30,754 nt of DNA from DASQUP01 sp035641235 (GCA_035641235.1 DASQUP010000111.1:1-30754); one strand, 5' to 3'. Numbered from the stretch's first letter, positions 15,711-23,682 are shown. The notes: generated from the letters alone by a model not told the origin. Made by a program: numbers and translations.

Positions 15711-17777
15711 ATGGCTCGCCATAGAGTTGTGGACGCGAGGAGGAGCGGGCATTTGGGTCATAGGGAATCGAACAACCTCTACGTCGCCGTCGTTTCGTTA
15801 ATCGGCGTCGCCGCGCTCCTGGTTCAAATCGCAGGGCTTTCAGACGAGCCCACCCGCGCATCCTTCTGGCTTCTGGGCATCCTTGTCGTTCTCTCTGAAG
15901 CCTTTCCCATCCAGATACAACGCACGAGCGGCTCGGTTGAGGAGATAACTACTGCAACAACGTTCAGCTTCGCGCTCCTTATCCTTCTGAGTATCCCGGC
16001 GGCAGTCATTAGTCAGGCAGTAGCGTCACTCACGGACGACGTCATCCGACGAAAGCCCGGTCGCAAGACCTTCTTCAACATCGCTCAATACACGCTTGCG
16101 ATGATTGCAGCGGGACTAGCGTTTGAGGCCCTGACGGACCGCGCAGCTACGATCCGAGACATCGACACCGCGTATCTTCTCTCGATTCTCATCTCCGCAG
16201 CGTTTTTCTTCCTGGTAAACAATGCCCTGACCGACACTGCGATCGCCCTTGAGGAACGCCGACCGCTATCCTCAGCCTTCTCGACGAACCTCGGATTTCA
16301 AGCGTTCACCGACGCCGTACTCCTCGGACTGGCGCCAATCGCCGCCCTCACCGCAAAGATCAATGTCGCGCTCGTTCCCCTTCTCGTTCTGCCGATCGTG
16401 GCCGTTGCCCGCGGAGCGAACTCGTCGTTGAAAAACGCAAAGCTCGCGCGCGAGATGCACCATCTGGCGACACACGATCCGCTGACACAGCTCCCCAACC
16501 GCTCGGCCTTCCTGGCGCGGCTGGAGGAGGCCGTTGACCGCCTCGCCGCCGGTTCGATGGTTGCCGTCCTCTTGATGGATCTCGACCGGTTTAAAGAGAT
16601 CAACGACACGTTGGGCCATCACAACGGCGACAACCTGCTGCAACAGGTGGGGACCCGACTCCGAAACGAAATCCGCCCGGAGTTCACGGTCGCTCACATG
16701 GGTGGCGACGAGTTCGCGATCTTGGTCGAGCCGGACAGCCTTAGTCATGCCATATCCGTTGCCGAACTCGTCCTGACGTGCTTCGGGCCTGCATTCGTAG
16801 TCGGCGATCTCCCGGTGGAGGCCACCGTGAGCATCGGCATGGCGCTCTGTCCCGAGCACGGCACGAACCCGAATGCCCTTATACAGCGCGCAGACGTAGC
16901 CATGTACCAGGCGAAAGGAGCCCGAACGGGGTTCGCGGTCTACGAACCCGAACAGGATCCGTATAGCGTCGCGGCTCTCTCGCTCGTGCCGGAGTTGAGG
17001 CAGGCGACGGAGTCCGGGAATTTGTTTCTCCACTATCAGCCGAAGGTGGCGCTCGCCAGCGGTCACGTGCTCGGGGTCGAAGCTCTGCTTCGATGGAACC
17101 ACGCGCGGTTGGGTCTGGTCGGACCCGACCGGTTCATACCCGTCGCAGAGCGCACAGGGTTGATCAAACAGATCACCACGTTCGTGTTGGGCGAATCCAT
17201 GCGTCAGATCCAAGAGTGGAGCCGAAGCGGGCTCGATCTCAACCTTGCGGTCAACCTCTCTGCGTACAGCCTGCACGACCCCACGCTCACGAACGATATC
17301 GAGCAGCAGTTGTCCAGGTGGGACGTGCCCGCAGAGTCCGTGGAGCTCGAGATAACAGAGAGTGCAATAATGGCGGATCCCGTACGAGCGGCCGCGACGC
17401 TTCGCGAGCTAACGGATATGGGACTTCAGGTTGCCATCGATGACTTCGGAACCGGTTACTCGTCCCTCTCGCGCCTGCGTGAACTTCCTGTCAGCACAAT
17501 CAAGATCGACAAGTCCTTTACGCTCGGCCTGCCTCGCAGCGACGACGACATGGCCATTGTCCGCTCCACGATCGACCTCGCCCACAACCTCGGACTCGCC
17601 GCGGTGGCGGAGGGAGTGGAAAGCGAAAATGTATGGCACCGTTTGGTCGAGCTCGGCTGCGACTTCGCGCAGGGCGACTACGTAAGCCGGCCGATCACGG
17701 CCGACGCACTGGGCACCTGGGTTCGTGGACGTACGGTCGAGGCGGGCCGGCACCGCGGCCGCGCCCAGGGTTTTTGA
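15711..17777 (+). CDS. Membrane GGDEF-EAL protein (c-di-GMP synthase/phosphodiesterase)
   Basis: About 688 residues. An N-terminal membrane region of roughly seven hydrophobic segments (to about residue 240) is followed by a GGDEF domain and an EAL domain. GGDEF is intact (AHMGGDEFAIL) with DPLTQLPNR and DLDRFKEIND upstream. The inhibitory RxxD site is RPEF, so product feedback is probably lost. The EAL side keeps EALLRW, the Asn in AVNLSAYS, ITESA, IDDFGTGYSSL, KIDKSF, EGVE and FAQGDYVSRP, i.e. the metal and catalytic residues. Both activities are therefore possible. ATG 15711 is preferred; an in-frame TTG at 15672 would add 13 residues, and neither has a strong ribosome binding site. The membrane part probably senses an unknown signal. 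Confidence 0.9.
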   Translation: MARHRVVDARRSGHLGHRESNNLYVAVVSLIGVAALLVQIAGLSDEPTRASFWLLGILVVLSEAFPIQIQRTSGSVEEITTATTFSFALLILLSIPAAVISQAVASLTDDVIRRKPGRKTFFNIAQYTLAMIAAGLAFEALTDRAATIRDIDTAYLLSILISAAFFFLVNNALTDTAIALEERRPLSSAFSTNLGFQAFTDAVLLGLAPIAALTAKINVALVPLLVLPIVAVARGANSSLKNAKLAREMHHLATHDPLTQLPNRSAFLARLEEAVDRLAAGSMVAVLLMDLDRFKEINDTLGHHNGDNLLQQVGTRLRNEIRPEFTVAHMGGDEFAILVEPDSLSHAISVAELVLTCFGPAFVVGDLPVEATVSIGMALCPEHGTNPNALIQRADVAMYQAKGARTGFAVYEPEQDPYSVAALSLVPELRQATESGNLFLHYQPKVALASGHVLGVEALLRWNHARLGLVGPDRFIPVAERTGLIKQITTFVLGESMRQIQEWSRSGLDLNLAVNLSAYSLHDPTLTNDIEQQLSRWDVPAESVELEITESAIMADPVRAAATLRELTDMGLQVAIDDFGTGYSSLSRLRELPVSTIKIDKSFTLGLPRSDDDMAIVRSTIDLAHNLGLAAVAEGVESENVWHRLVELGCDFAQGDYVSRPITADALGTWVRGRTVEAGRHRGRAQGF

Positions 17778-17786
17778 CGACTCGTA

Positions 17787-18473
17787 TTAGTCGGACACAT
17801 CGTGACCCGCTGTGGAGTTCGGTATCCACGTCGTGACCTCGCTCGCCTCTTTCTTGGTGATATCCGGTACCACCGCGTGCGGGGCTGCCCTACCCACCGG
17901 GATGACCACGTAGGGACGCTCGTAGCTGGGACGGTCCAGGATCTTGTTGAGAAACCTCATCGGACTCGGCGTGTGCGTGAGCGTTGCAAGCCCCGAATGG
18001 TGGAGAGCAGTCAGTAAGAAGCCCGCTGCGATGCCGACCGACTCCTTCACGTAGTAAGGCTGCGGCGTTACATCCGAACGGTGGACCTCGAAGACCACTA
18101 TGACGACCGGCGCCTTTTCAAGATGGGGTTTCCGGTAGTCGGTTCCCAGAGGTTCGAGCGCAGCAAGCCATGCCATCGAGGCTTTCGACGCGTAGAACTC
18201 CTTCTCTTCCCTCTCCGCTTCTTCTCGTATTCGCCGCTTGACCTCGCGATCCGTGACTACTACGAAGTGCCAGGGTTGGACGTTTGCCCCCGAGGGCGCG
18301 GAGTTCGCGACGACAAGGGCGTTGCGAATCAACTCGAGGTCGAACGGCTCCTCGCTGAAATCACGGATCGAACGACGCGTTGCCATCGTGGCCCGAAACA
18401 GTCTGGACGCCTCGAGGGCTTGTTCGGCCGACAGATCGTGCCGGGGAGCGGGTACAGGACGATAGGCGGTCAT
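17787..18473 (-). CDS. Nitroreductase-family flavoprotein, iodotyrosine-deiodinase-like
   Basis: A 228-residue FMN protein of the nitroreductase superfamily. The FMN-binding segments TRRSIRDFS and NSAPSGANVQPWHFVVV, the C-terminal HTPSPMRFLNKIL and PVGRAAPHAVVPDITKK closely follow iodotyrosine deiodinase (IYD). Aligning from memory with human IYD, the lid residues that grip the amino-acid part of the substrate (Glu and Tyr in EKEFY, and Lys in DYRKPHLEKAP) are all present at the same spacing. Bacterial IYD homologues with dehalogenase activity are known. Reductive dehalogenation of halotyrosine, or of another aromatic amino acid, is a reasonable prediction; a plain nitroreductase is the alternative. 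Single gene, convergent with the GGDEF-EAL gene. Confidence 0.85.
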   Translation of the reverse strand: MTAYRPVPAPRHDLSAEQALEASRLFRATMATRRSIRDFSEEPFDLELIRNALVVANSAPSGANVQPWHFVVVTDREVKRRIREEAEREEKEFYASKASMAWLAALEPLGTDYRKPHLEKAPVVIVVFEVHRSDVTPQPYYVKESVGIAAGFLLTALHHSGLATLTHTPSPMRFLNKILDRPSYERPYVVIPVGRAAPHAVVPDITKKEASEVTTWIPNSTAGHDVSD

Positions 18474-18520
18474 GGCGTGAAGCTACACGTAGTAGAGACG
18501 TGACGCCCGTCCCGGTTGCT

Positions 18521-18565
18521 GAAATGGCAACTGGCCACCTACAGGTGGGGGTGAATTGCCATTTG
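18521..18565. repeat. Intergenic palindrome, copy A
   Basis: GAAATGGCA opens the element. AAATGGCAA (18522-18530) pairs perfectly with TTGCCATTT (18556-18564), and an inner stem CCACCT/AGGTGG (18535-18540, 18543-18548) completes the hairpin. It lies 16 nt past the Ogt stop and 47 nt before the nitroreductase start, both on the minus strand. The position fits a terminator; the shared ends with copies B and C do not fit ordinary terminators. Confidence 0.75.
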
Positions 18566-18580
18566 GCGCGCAGCGCCCGG

Positions 18581-19063
18581 TTAGATTCGGACTCCCTCCA
18601 GAGACAGGAGCTTCGCCTTGCGGTCGAGCCCTCCTCCGTAGCCGGTAAGGGTCCCGTTTGCTCCGATCACTCGGTGGCATGGGACGATCACTGCTATCGG
18701 ATTTGACCCGTTGGCCCGGCCCACGGCGCGCACCGCTCTCGGATTTCCGATCCAGCGCGCGAGTTCCCCGTAGCTCATCGTCTCCCCATAGGGAATCTCC
18801 TTGAGCCCGGCCCATACGCTCAACTGGAACGGTGTCCCCTGCGCCTTCAGGGGCACGTTGAAAGACTTGCGCGCGCCTCTGAAGTATTCCTCGAGTTGTC
18901 GGATGACGTCCTCGAATGGGCCCTCATCGTGTCGCCCCCCGGCCGGCGGCGAGAACGGCGACATTTGAAGTCCCGTCAACGAGCGGCCATCCGAGGTGAG
19001 CAGCAATTCGCCGATCGGACTCGAGACCGTCGTGTAATAAGTAGTGCTCACGGTGTCCTCCAT
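18581..19063 (-). CDS. ogt: Methylated-DNA--protein-cysteine methyltransferase
   Basis: A 160-residue Ogt/MGMT suicide enzyme that removes alkyl groups from O6-methylguanine onto its own Cys. The active site IVPCHRVIGANG (Cys about 124) is intact, with the helix-turn-helix recognition region TMSYGELARWIGNPRAVRAVG and the C-terminal GYGGGLDRKAKLL. ATG 19063 is chosen: it gives the normal family length and starts 4 nt after the stop of the Ada-AlkA gene. A longer in-frame start would overlap that gene by over 100 nt. Together the two proteins supply all functions of the classical Ada and AlkA proteins. Confidence 0.92.
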   Translation of the reverse strand: MEDTVSTTYYTTVSSPIGELLLTSDGRSLTGLQMSPFSPPAGGRHDEGPFEDVIRQLEEYFRGARKSFNVPLKAQGTPFQLSVWAGLKEIPYGETMSYGELARWIGNPRAVRAVGRANGSNPIAVIVPCHRVIGANGTLTGYGGGLDRKAKLLSLEGVRI

Positions 19064-19067
19064 TCCG

Positions 19068-20504
19068 TCATCCGAGGCTCGCCCACAGGTGTTGTTGTGC
19101 ATAAGCGGCCCATGGCTTCCAGCGTTGTGCAAGAAGAGCGGGTTCCTCTCGCACACCGAGTCGTTCGAGTGCATGTCTCACTCCAAGATCGGTGTCCATG
19201 AAGGCGCCCGGGTCGCCTAGGGCACGAACCGCTATGTAGGAAGCGGTCCATGGCCCCACGCCGGGAAGCTCGAGGAGCCGAGCTCTGGTTTCATCGCGAT
19301 CGGCGCCCGGATCGATCACCAAATCTCCGGCCGCAAGCTCGGCTGCGAGATGGTTGATCGATTCCTGTTTCTTCCGAGGAATCCCAATCGTGCTCAGATC
19401 GGCTTCGGCGAGATCGTCGGCTTCCGGAAACAGATGCGTCAGCCCCCCTTCCTGCACGGTAAGCGGCTTGCCAAATCGCTTCACGACGCGGCCCGCGATC
19501 GTGAGCGCGCCCTTAACCGATATCTGCTGGCCGACCACCGCTCTGAACGCCAGTTCGTTGCCGTCGACGGCTCCCGGAACTCTGAGTCCCGGCCGCTGCT
19601 CGACAAGGGGCCGGAGAAGGGGATCCACTGCCAGAACCGAATCGATCGCTACGGGATCGGCGTCGAGGTCCAGCAGCCGACGGCATCTGTGAACAGCCGC
19701 CGTTAGATCCCGGAGATCTCCTAGCTGGAAGCGGCACGCGACGTGCTCCGTTTGAGGACGGAGTTCAACAATGCCCGGGCTGTGGGGCAGCCGCAGGGTC
19801 CTTCGATAGGAGCTCCCGTTGCTCTCTTCGATCCCCGGGATGGCTCTCGCCGCGAGGAAGGTAAAAAGGGTCACGGTGTCCATCGGGGCCCGATAGGGCA
19901 GGCGAAGTTCGATCACCCCCGGCCCACTAGGAGAATTCCTATTCTTCTTGGCCCGCATCTCCGTGGGTGTTGATGCAAAAACTTCCCTGATGGTGTCGTT
20001 GAACTGGCGAATACTCGCGAAGCCGGACGCAAACGCAATCTCGGAGAACTTGAGATGAGTCGTCTCGATTAGCAATCGCCCGGTCTGGGCACGGTGGGCC
20101 CGGGCGAGTGCTTGCGGACCGGCGCCAACCTCAGCGATCAAGAGCCGGTGGAGGTGCCGCTCGCTCAGATGCAGCCGGCGCGCCAGTCCACCCACGCCAT
20201 CGCGATCGACGACCCCGTCTGCAATCAGGCGCATCGCGCGGGCGACCGTGTCCGCGCGGATATTCCACTCCGGCGAGCCGGGGCTCGCATCCGGACGGCA
20301 GCGTTTGCATGCCCGGAAGCCGGCACCCTGGGCCGCAGCTGCGGTTGGGAAAAAGCGCACATTCGCGCGCTTCGGGGTGATTGCAGGGCAGCTCGGCCGG
20401 CAGTAGACGCCGGTGGAAGTGACGGCCGTTATGAACATGCCGTCGAAGCGGCCTTCCTTCGCCTCGAGGGCCCGGTAGCAACTTTCGAAATCGTTGAACA
20501 CCAC
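19068..20504 (-). CDS. alkA: Ada-AlkA fusion: methyl-sensor regulator and 3-methyladenine DNA glycosylase
   Basis: A 478-residue fusion. Residues about 1-75 are the Ada zinc domain with the four Cys (GVYCRPSCPA, FRACKRCRPD), whose first Cys accepts methyl groups from phosphotriesters and switches on DNA binding. Residues about 85-185 are an AraC-type helix-turn-helix domain. The rest is AlkA: the N-terminal domain, then the helix-hairpin-helix LPGVGPWTASYIAVRALG and the catalytic Asp in MDTDLGVRHAL. The fused form is well known in Actinobacteria. The GTG start at 20504 (or 20501) precedes the Ada segment directly. It is followed by ogt 4 nt downstream, forming an adaptive-response operon, presumably self-activated by methylated Ada. 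Confidence 0.92.
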   Translation of the reverse strand: MVFNDFESCYRALEAKEGRFDGMFITAVTSTGVYCRPSCPAITPKRANVRFFPTAAAAQGAGFRACKRCRPDASPGSPEWNIRADTVARAMRLIADGVVDRDGVGGLARRLHLSERHLHRLLIAEVGAGPQALARAHRAQTGRLLIETTHLKFSEIAFASGFASIRQFNDTIREVFASTPTEMRAKKNRNSPSGPGVIELRLPYRAPMDTVTLFTFLAARAIPGIEESNGSSYRRTLRLPHSPGIVELRPQTEHVACRFQLGDLRDLTAAVHRCRRLLDLDADPVAIDSVLAVDPLLRPLVEQRPGLRVPGAVDGNELAFRAVVGQQISVKGALTIAGRVVKRFGKPLTVQEGGLTHLFPEADDLAEADLSTIGIPRKKQESINHLAAELAAGDLVIDPGADRDETRARLLELPGVGPWTASYIAVRALGDPGAFMDTDLGVRHALERLGVREEPALLAQRWKPWAAYAQQHLWASLG

Positions 20505-20572
20505 TGCATCGTGTCATCCCAGCCGGCCCATTGCTAGCGGTGATCGGACATGCTCATGGAGCGTTGTATTGC

Positions 20573-20602
20573 TTGACAGTTATATAGCTTCTTCGGCATA
20601 CT
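20573..20602 (+). promoter_or_regulatory. Sigma-70-like promoter of the arsR-like gene
   Basis: TTGACA (20573-20578), 18 nt, CATACT (20597-20602): the best promoter match I find in the window. The expected start site is only about 5 nt before the ATG, so the transcript may be almost leaderless. TATATA in the spacer (20581-20586) could be part of an ArsR-type operator. Confidence 0.6.
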
Positions 20603-20612
20603 TGGGGGTGAC

Positions 20613-20930
20613 ATGAACGTTGGTTTCGAGGTGCTTGCCGAGGCGAACAGGCGCCGAATCCTGGATCTCGTCCGGATGGCGGAGCGGCCGGTTGGTGACT
20701 TGGTGGCCGCGTTGGGCTTGAGCCAGCCCGCGGTTTCGAAGCACTTGCGGATCCTCCGTGAGGCCGGCTTCGTGGAGGTCCGCGCCGATGCCCAGCGCCG
20801 CCTGTACCGCGTTCGCGTGGAGCCCCTTCAGGCACTGGACGAGTGGCTCGCGCCGTACCGAGAGCTCTGGGAGGCGCGTCTCGACGACCTCGAACGCCAC
20901 CTCGATGACATGCCGGATGAGGGCAAATAG
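20613..20930 (+). CDS. ArsR-family transcriptional regulator
   Basis: A 105-residue winged helix-turn-helix protein of the ArsR/SdpR kind: RRRILDLVRM at the start, then the recognition region DLVAALGLSQPAVSKHLRILREAGFVEV and the wing RRLYRVRVEPL. There are no metal-binding Cys motifs, so it is not a metal sensor. Its partner, an SRPBCC protein, follows 12 nt downstream; this pair is widespread in Actinobacteria and often autoregulated. It diverges from the Ada-AlkA gene. Confidence 0.9.
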   Translation: MNVGFEVLAEANRRRILDLVRMAERPVGDLVAALGLSQPAVSKHLRILREAGFVEVRADAQRRLYRVRVEPLQALDEWLAPYRELWEARLDDLERHLDDMPDEGK

Positions 20931-20942
20931 AAGGAGGCCGGA

Positions 20943-21455
20943 ATGTACGGAGAACTGCACGCAGCAAAAGGTCGTTCACAGCTTCGTTTTGAACGAACGC
21001 TGCCTCACTCCCGAGAGAAAGTCTGGAGGGCTCTTACGGAGCCGGAACATCTGGCAGCGTGGTTCCCCACCACCATTGAAGGCGAGCGTGTAGCCGGCGC
21101 GCCGCTTCGATTCTCGTTCCCGAACAATGAGGCTCCCCCGATGGAGGGCGAGATGATCACCTACGATCCACCCTCAGTCCTGGAGTTCCGCTGGGGTGAG
21201 GACGTTGTCCGTTTCGAGCTTGCACCCAACGATGGCGGGAGCCTGCTCACTCTCGTCGACACCCTCGACGAGCATGGCAAAGCGGCGCGCGACGCTGCCG
21301 GGTGGCATGTCTGCCTTGACGTCCTCGACTCGCATCTTGCGGGAGTGGAACCACCGGAGGCCTCCAGTGATCAGTGGAAGCCGCTGAACGACGAGTACGC
21401 CGAACGTTTTGGACCGGAAGCCGCCACCATTGGTCCGCCAGAAGGGTTTGAGTAG
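20943..21455 (+). CDS. SRPBCC (AHSA1-like) ligand-binding protein
   Basis: A 170-residue protein of the START/SRPBCC fold: an N-terminal strand RFERTLPHSREKVWRALTEPEHLAAWFP, then LEFRWGEDVVRFEL and LTLVDTLDE, and a C-terminal helix that would close the hydrophobic pocket (GWHVCLDVLDSHLAG). It probably binds a small hydrophobic molecule. It has an ideal AAGGAGG ribosome binding site directly behind the ArsR-like stop. The pairing with ArsR suggests a detoxification or stress role, which is inference only. Confidence 0.88.
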   Translation: MYGELHAAKGRSQLRFERTLPHSREKVWRALTEPEHLAAWFPTTIEGERVAGAPLRFSFPNNEAPPMEGEMITYDPPSVLEFRWGEDVVRFELAPNDGGSLLTLVDTLDEHGKAARDAAGWHVCLDVLDSHLAGVEPPEASSDQWKPLNDEYAERFGPEAATIGPPEGFE

Positions 21456-21462
21456 CTCAGGT

Positions 21463-22176
21463 TTACAGCGCCAGAGTCTCCCCGTCTTCGGGAACAATCA
21501 CATGTGGCAGCGCGGAGCGAACCTCATCCCTGGTGTCGATACAGTGGTTGATCGCCTCGAGATGAACGACCACGACTGTTGGAACCCGGTCCGCAACTCG
21601 GCGGATGTCCTCGATGGTCATCACGATGGGATCGCCCTCGAGGAACCGCGCGCCGCTTCCATTGACGACCGCTACACGCGGTTGATGCGCGGCGATCGCC
21701 TCGTCGACCTCTGGGCACCAAACTGTGTCGCCGGCGATGTACAGGTCGTCGATCACGAAACCGCTCACGGGAGCGAGCAACTCTGCAATGGCTCCGCTCC
21801 CGTGGCGGCCGCCGGTGCGCGTGATCGTTGGCCCTTTCCAATCTGCTTTCTCAGCGATGGGAAGCACTTGGAGGCCCAGCGCGCCTAGTGCCTTCATATC
21901 CTCGGGCTGGCAGAAGACGACGACGTCCCGGGGAAGCAGTTTTGCCGCGGTCTCATCGAAGTGATCTTTGTGCAGATGCGTGACTAGGACCGCATCCAGG
22001 TCCTCCACTAGCTCGGCCGCAGGGATCGGCAGCGGCACAAGTGGATTGCGCCGTGCGTTCGGTGTGTTCTCAACCGGCGGCCGGGCACCGACATCGTCGA
22101 GCATCGGATCAACGAGGATGCGTTGCCCCTGCATGTCCAATAGCAGGGTGGCGCTCCGCACCAAAGTCAGTTGCAT
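21463..22176 (-). CDS. MBL-fold metal-dependent hydrolase
   Basis: A 237-residue metallo-beta-lactamase-fold protein of the UlaG-like group. The metal site is visible in VTHLHKDHFD (about residues 66-75), with a further His in RTGGRHGSG, the bridging Asp in YIAGDTVW and a late His in VVVHLEAINH. The N-terminus MQLTLVRSATLLLDMQGQRI and ILVDPML are typical of this group. The substrate is unknown; relatives act on lactones, phosphodiesters or amides. It converges on the SRPBCC gene with 7 nt between stops. The ATG start has a distant GGGGAG. Confidence 0.88.
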   Translation of the reverse strand: MQLTLVRSATLLLDMQGQRILVDPMLDDVGARPPVENTPNARRNPLVPLPIPAAELVEDLDAVLVTHLHKDHFDETAAKLLPRDVVVFCQPEDMKALGALGLQVLPIAEKADWKGPTITRTGGRHGSGAIAELLAPVSGFVIDDLYIAGDTVWCPEVDEAIAAHQPRVAVVNGSGARFLEGDPIVMTIEDIRRVADRVPTVVVVHLEAINHCIDTRDEVRSALPHVIVPEDGETLAL

Positions 22177-22387
22177 ATGCGTCCGGCTCCCCTCGGGCGC
22201 AATTTGCTAATTCTTCGAAGGATTCTCTAGGGCGACTGCATCCCCGTCTCATCCCTCCTACCAGACCGTACCTAAACGAGCAAATCCGGCGCAACAAAGG
22301 GCACAAAAGTCAATCGGTAGCCTCCGAGTCGGGAGGCGAGCATCTAAGGCCGCCAACCAAAATGTCGGCGATGACTACAATCGGCGA

Positions 22388-22813
22388 ATGGTTAACGTTC
22401 CCGACTCCGCCCGCGATTTCCTGGCCACCGGGCCACTGGCCCACGTCGTAACACTGGATTCGAACGGAACACCCCACGTGACGCTCGCATGGGCGGGTTT
22501 CGACGGCAACGACGTCGTGTGGTCGACCTTCTATCCAGACCAGGCCAAGATAAGGCATCTTCAACACGATCCCCGCGTGGCGCTGTCCTTCCAGGCCCAT
22601 GAGCACTCCGGGGAGGGATTGCATCCCTACCTCGCTATCAACGGCCGGGCAACCATTACAGAGGGCGGCGCGTTGGAAGTCATGGACCGGCTCGCAGAGT
22701 TCTACATCGGGCCCGGTCAAAAGTTCCCGCTGCGCGACGGCCCTCCCGGCGCGGTTATCCGGGTGACGGTGGACAGGATCTACGGCAACGGACCGTGGGG
22801 GAAACAGCTTTAG
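22388..22813 (+). CDS. PPOX-class (probably F420-dependent) flavin/deazaflavin protein
   Basis: A 141-residue split-barrel protein of the pyridoxamine-5'-phosphate-oxidase-like class. HVVTLDSNGTPHVTLAWAGFDGNDVVW and RHLQHDPRVALSF are the usual strands of the F420-binding actinobacterial type, and IRVTVDRIYGNGPW closes the barrel. F420 use is inferred from the TIGR03618-like pattern, and FMN cannot be excluded. The ATG at 22388 has only a weak GGCGA upstream. It may reduce a xenobiotic or aldehyde. Confidence 0.82.
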   Translation: MVNVPDSARDFLATGPLAHVVTLDSNGTPHVTLAWAGFDGNDVVWSTFYPDQAKIRHLQHDPRVALSFQAHEHSGEGLHPYLAINGRATITEGGALEVMDRLAEFYIGPGQKFPLRDGPPGAVIRVTVDRIYGNGPWGKQL

Positions 22814-22822
22814 TCCGGCCCC

Positions 22823-22866
22823 GAAATGGCAGTTAGCACCACTATAGTGTGGCTAACTTCCATTAG
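22823..22866. repeat. Intergenic palindrome, copy B
   Basis: A 40-nt imperfect dyad (22825-22864) with 17 of 20 base pairs: AATGG (22825-22829) with CCATT (22860-22864), AGTTAGC (22831-22837) with GCTAACT (22852-22858), and a centre CACTATAGTG. It starts GAAATGGCA like copies A and C. It fills the 62-bp gap between the stops of the convergent PPOX and TPR-like genes, so it could terminate both. Confidence 0.8.
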
Positions 22867-22875
22867 AGCCGTCCG

Positions 22876-23634
22876 TCACCGACGCGCACTTGAACGCCGC
22901 TGCTGGTCAGCCTCAAGCAGCCGACGCGTCCGATTTAGGACTCGATCGAAGTTGTCATCGGGCCACATCGAGCGAGCCTGATAGATGTGCCGTTGTCCCA
23001 GGCCGGGGTCTCGACCCTCCACCGCAAGGCCGTAGTAAAGATGCGGCTCCGCCCTCCCATACTTTGCGATGGCCTGTAGAAGTAGCTCTTCCGCGCGATC
23101 GCGCTCCCCAGGGATCGAGAGAAAGCTCCAGGCAACCTTGACCAGACCGAGATCCCCGTCGTCGTCCTTACCTTCGACGGCGTTAAGGGCAAGAAGCGCA
23201 TGATCGCGCGCCAAAGTGAAATCGCCCTCAAGCTGGGCGAGTTCCGAGCGCCACACGGCACTCCAATAGCTCTCGCCGTAAAGGTCGACAATTTGATCGA
23301 CCACCCGATGAGCTTCAACGCGCCATTTCGGATCAGGCTGCCGGCGATCCTCCTCCAACAGTTGGTGAATAAGGGCTTCGGCCAGCGGAGCGAACCACGG
23401 ACCACGCCGCCACCCCTCGCGAAGCAGTGCAAGCGGGGCTTGGGACGGTGGCCACCCGGTTCTGATTCCCATTTCGTGTTCCAGCCAATAACCGCGGGGA
23501 TCGCTTCGGAAGAACTTCCGATAGCGACGAACCTTGCGAAGAGCGGCTTCGTGGTCCCCGGCCTTAAATGCCTTGGTGGCACCAGAACACGTCAGAGCGA
23601 CGAACAAGTTGGAGGTCGAGATCATCCCCCACAT
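22876..23634 (-). CDS. TPR-like helical protein of unknown function
   Basis: A 252-residue soluble protein that I do not recognise. It is built of helical pairs of the TPR/SEL type: AFKAGDHEAALRKVRRY, LAQLEGDFTLARDHALLALNAVEG, ERDRAEELLLQAIAKYG, and AEPHLYYGLAVEGRDPG. Aromatic-rich segments such as GESYWSAVWRSE could form a binding groove, and the C-terminus is very basic (RRSSARR). The N-terminal CSGATKAFKAG is part of the first repeat; no signal peptide is evident. ATG 23634 is used, with ATG 23625 as an alternative. It stands between two copies of the palindrome family and probably acts as a scaffold. Confidence 0.72.
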   Translation of the reverse strand: MWGMISTSNLFVALTCSGATKAFKAGDHEAALRKVRRYRKFFRSDPRGYWLEHEMGIRTGWPPSQAPLALLREGWRRGPWFAPLAEALIHQLLEEDRRQPDPKWRVEAHRVVDQIVDLYGESYWSAVWRSELAQLEGDFTLARDHALLALNAVEGKDDDGDLGLVKVAWSFLSIPGERDRAEELLLQAIAKYGRAEPHLYYGLAVEGRDPGLGQRHIYQARSMWPDDNFDRVLNRTRRLLEADQQRRSSARR

Positions 23635-23641
23635 ATCGTCG

Positions 23642-23682
23642 CTGAGGGGGCTCGACTAAAGCGGATCGTGCAGCCCCCACAG
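23642..23682. other. Hairpin-forming dyad upstream of the TPR-like gene
   Basis: GGGGGCT (23646-23652) and AGCCCCC (23672-23678) pair perfectly, extended by CTG/CAG after one mismatch, with a 19-nt loop. It sits in the upstream region of the TPR-like gene (minus strand), about 10 nt from its start. It could be an operator, a 5'-leader hairpin, or chance. Confidence 0.35.

Noticed and set aside
19064..19174. A longer start for the Ogt protein
   Set aside because: The added residues overlap the Ada-AlkA gene and do not resemble MGMT; ATG 19063 gives normal length and operon spacing.
22320..22337. GCCTCC/GGAGGC hairpin in the gap before the PPOX gene
   Set aside because: A 6-bp stem in GC-rich DNA is expected by chance, and no role is suggested by position.
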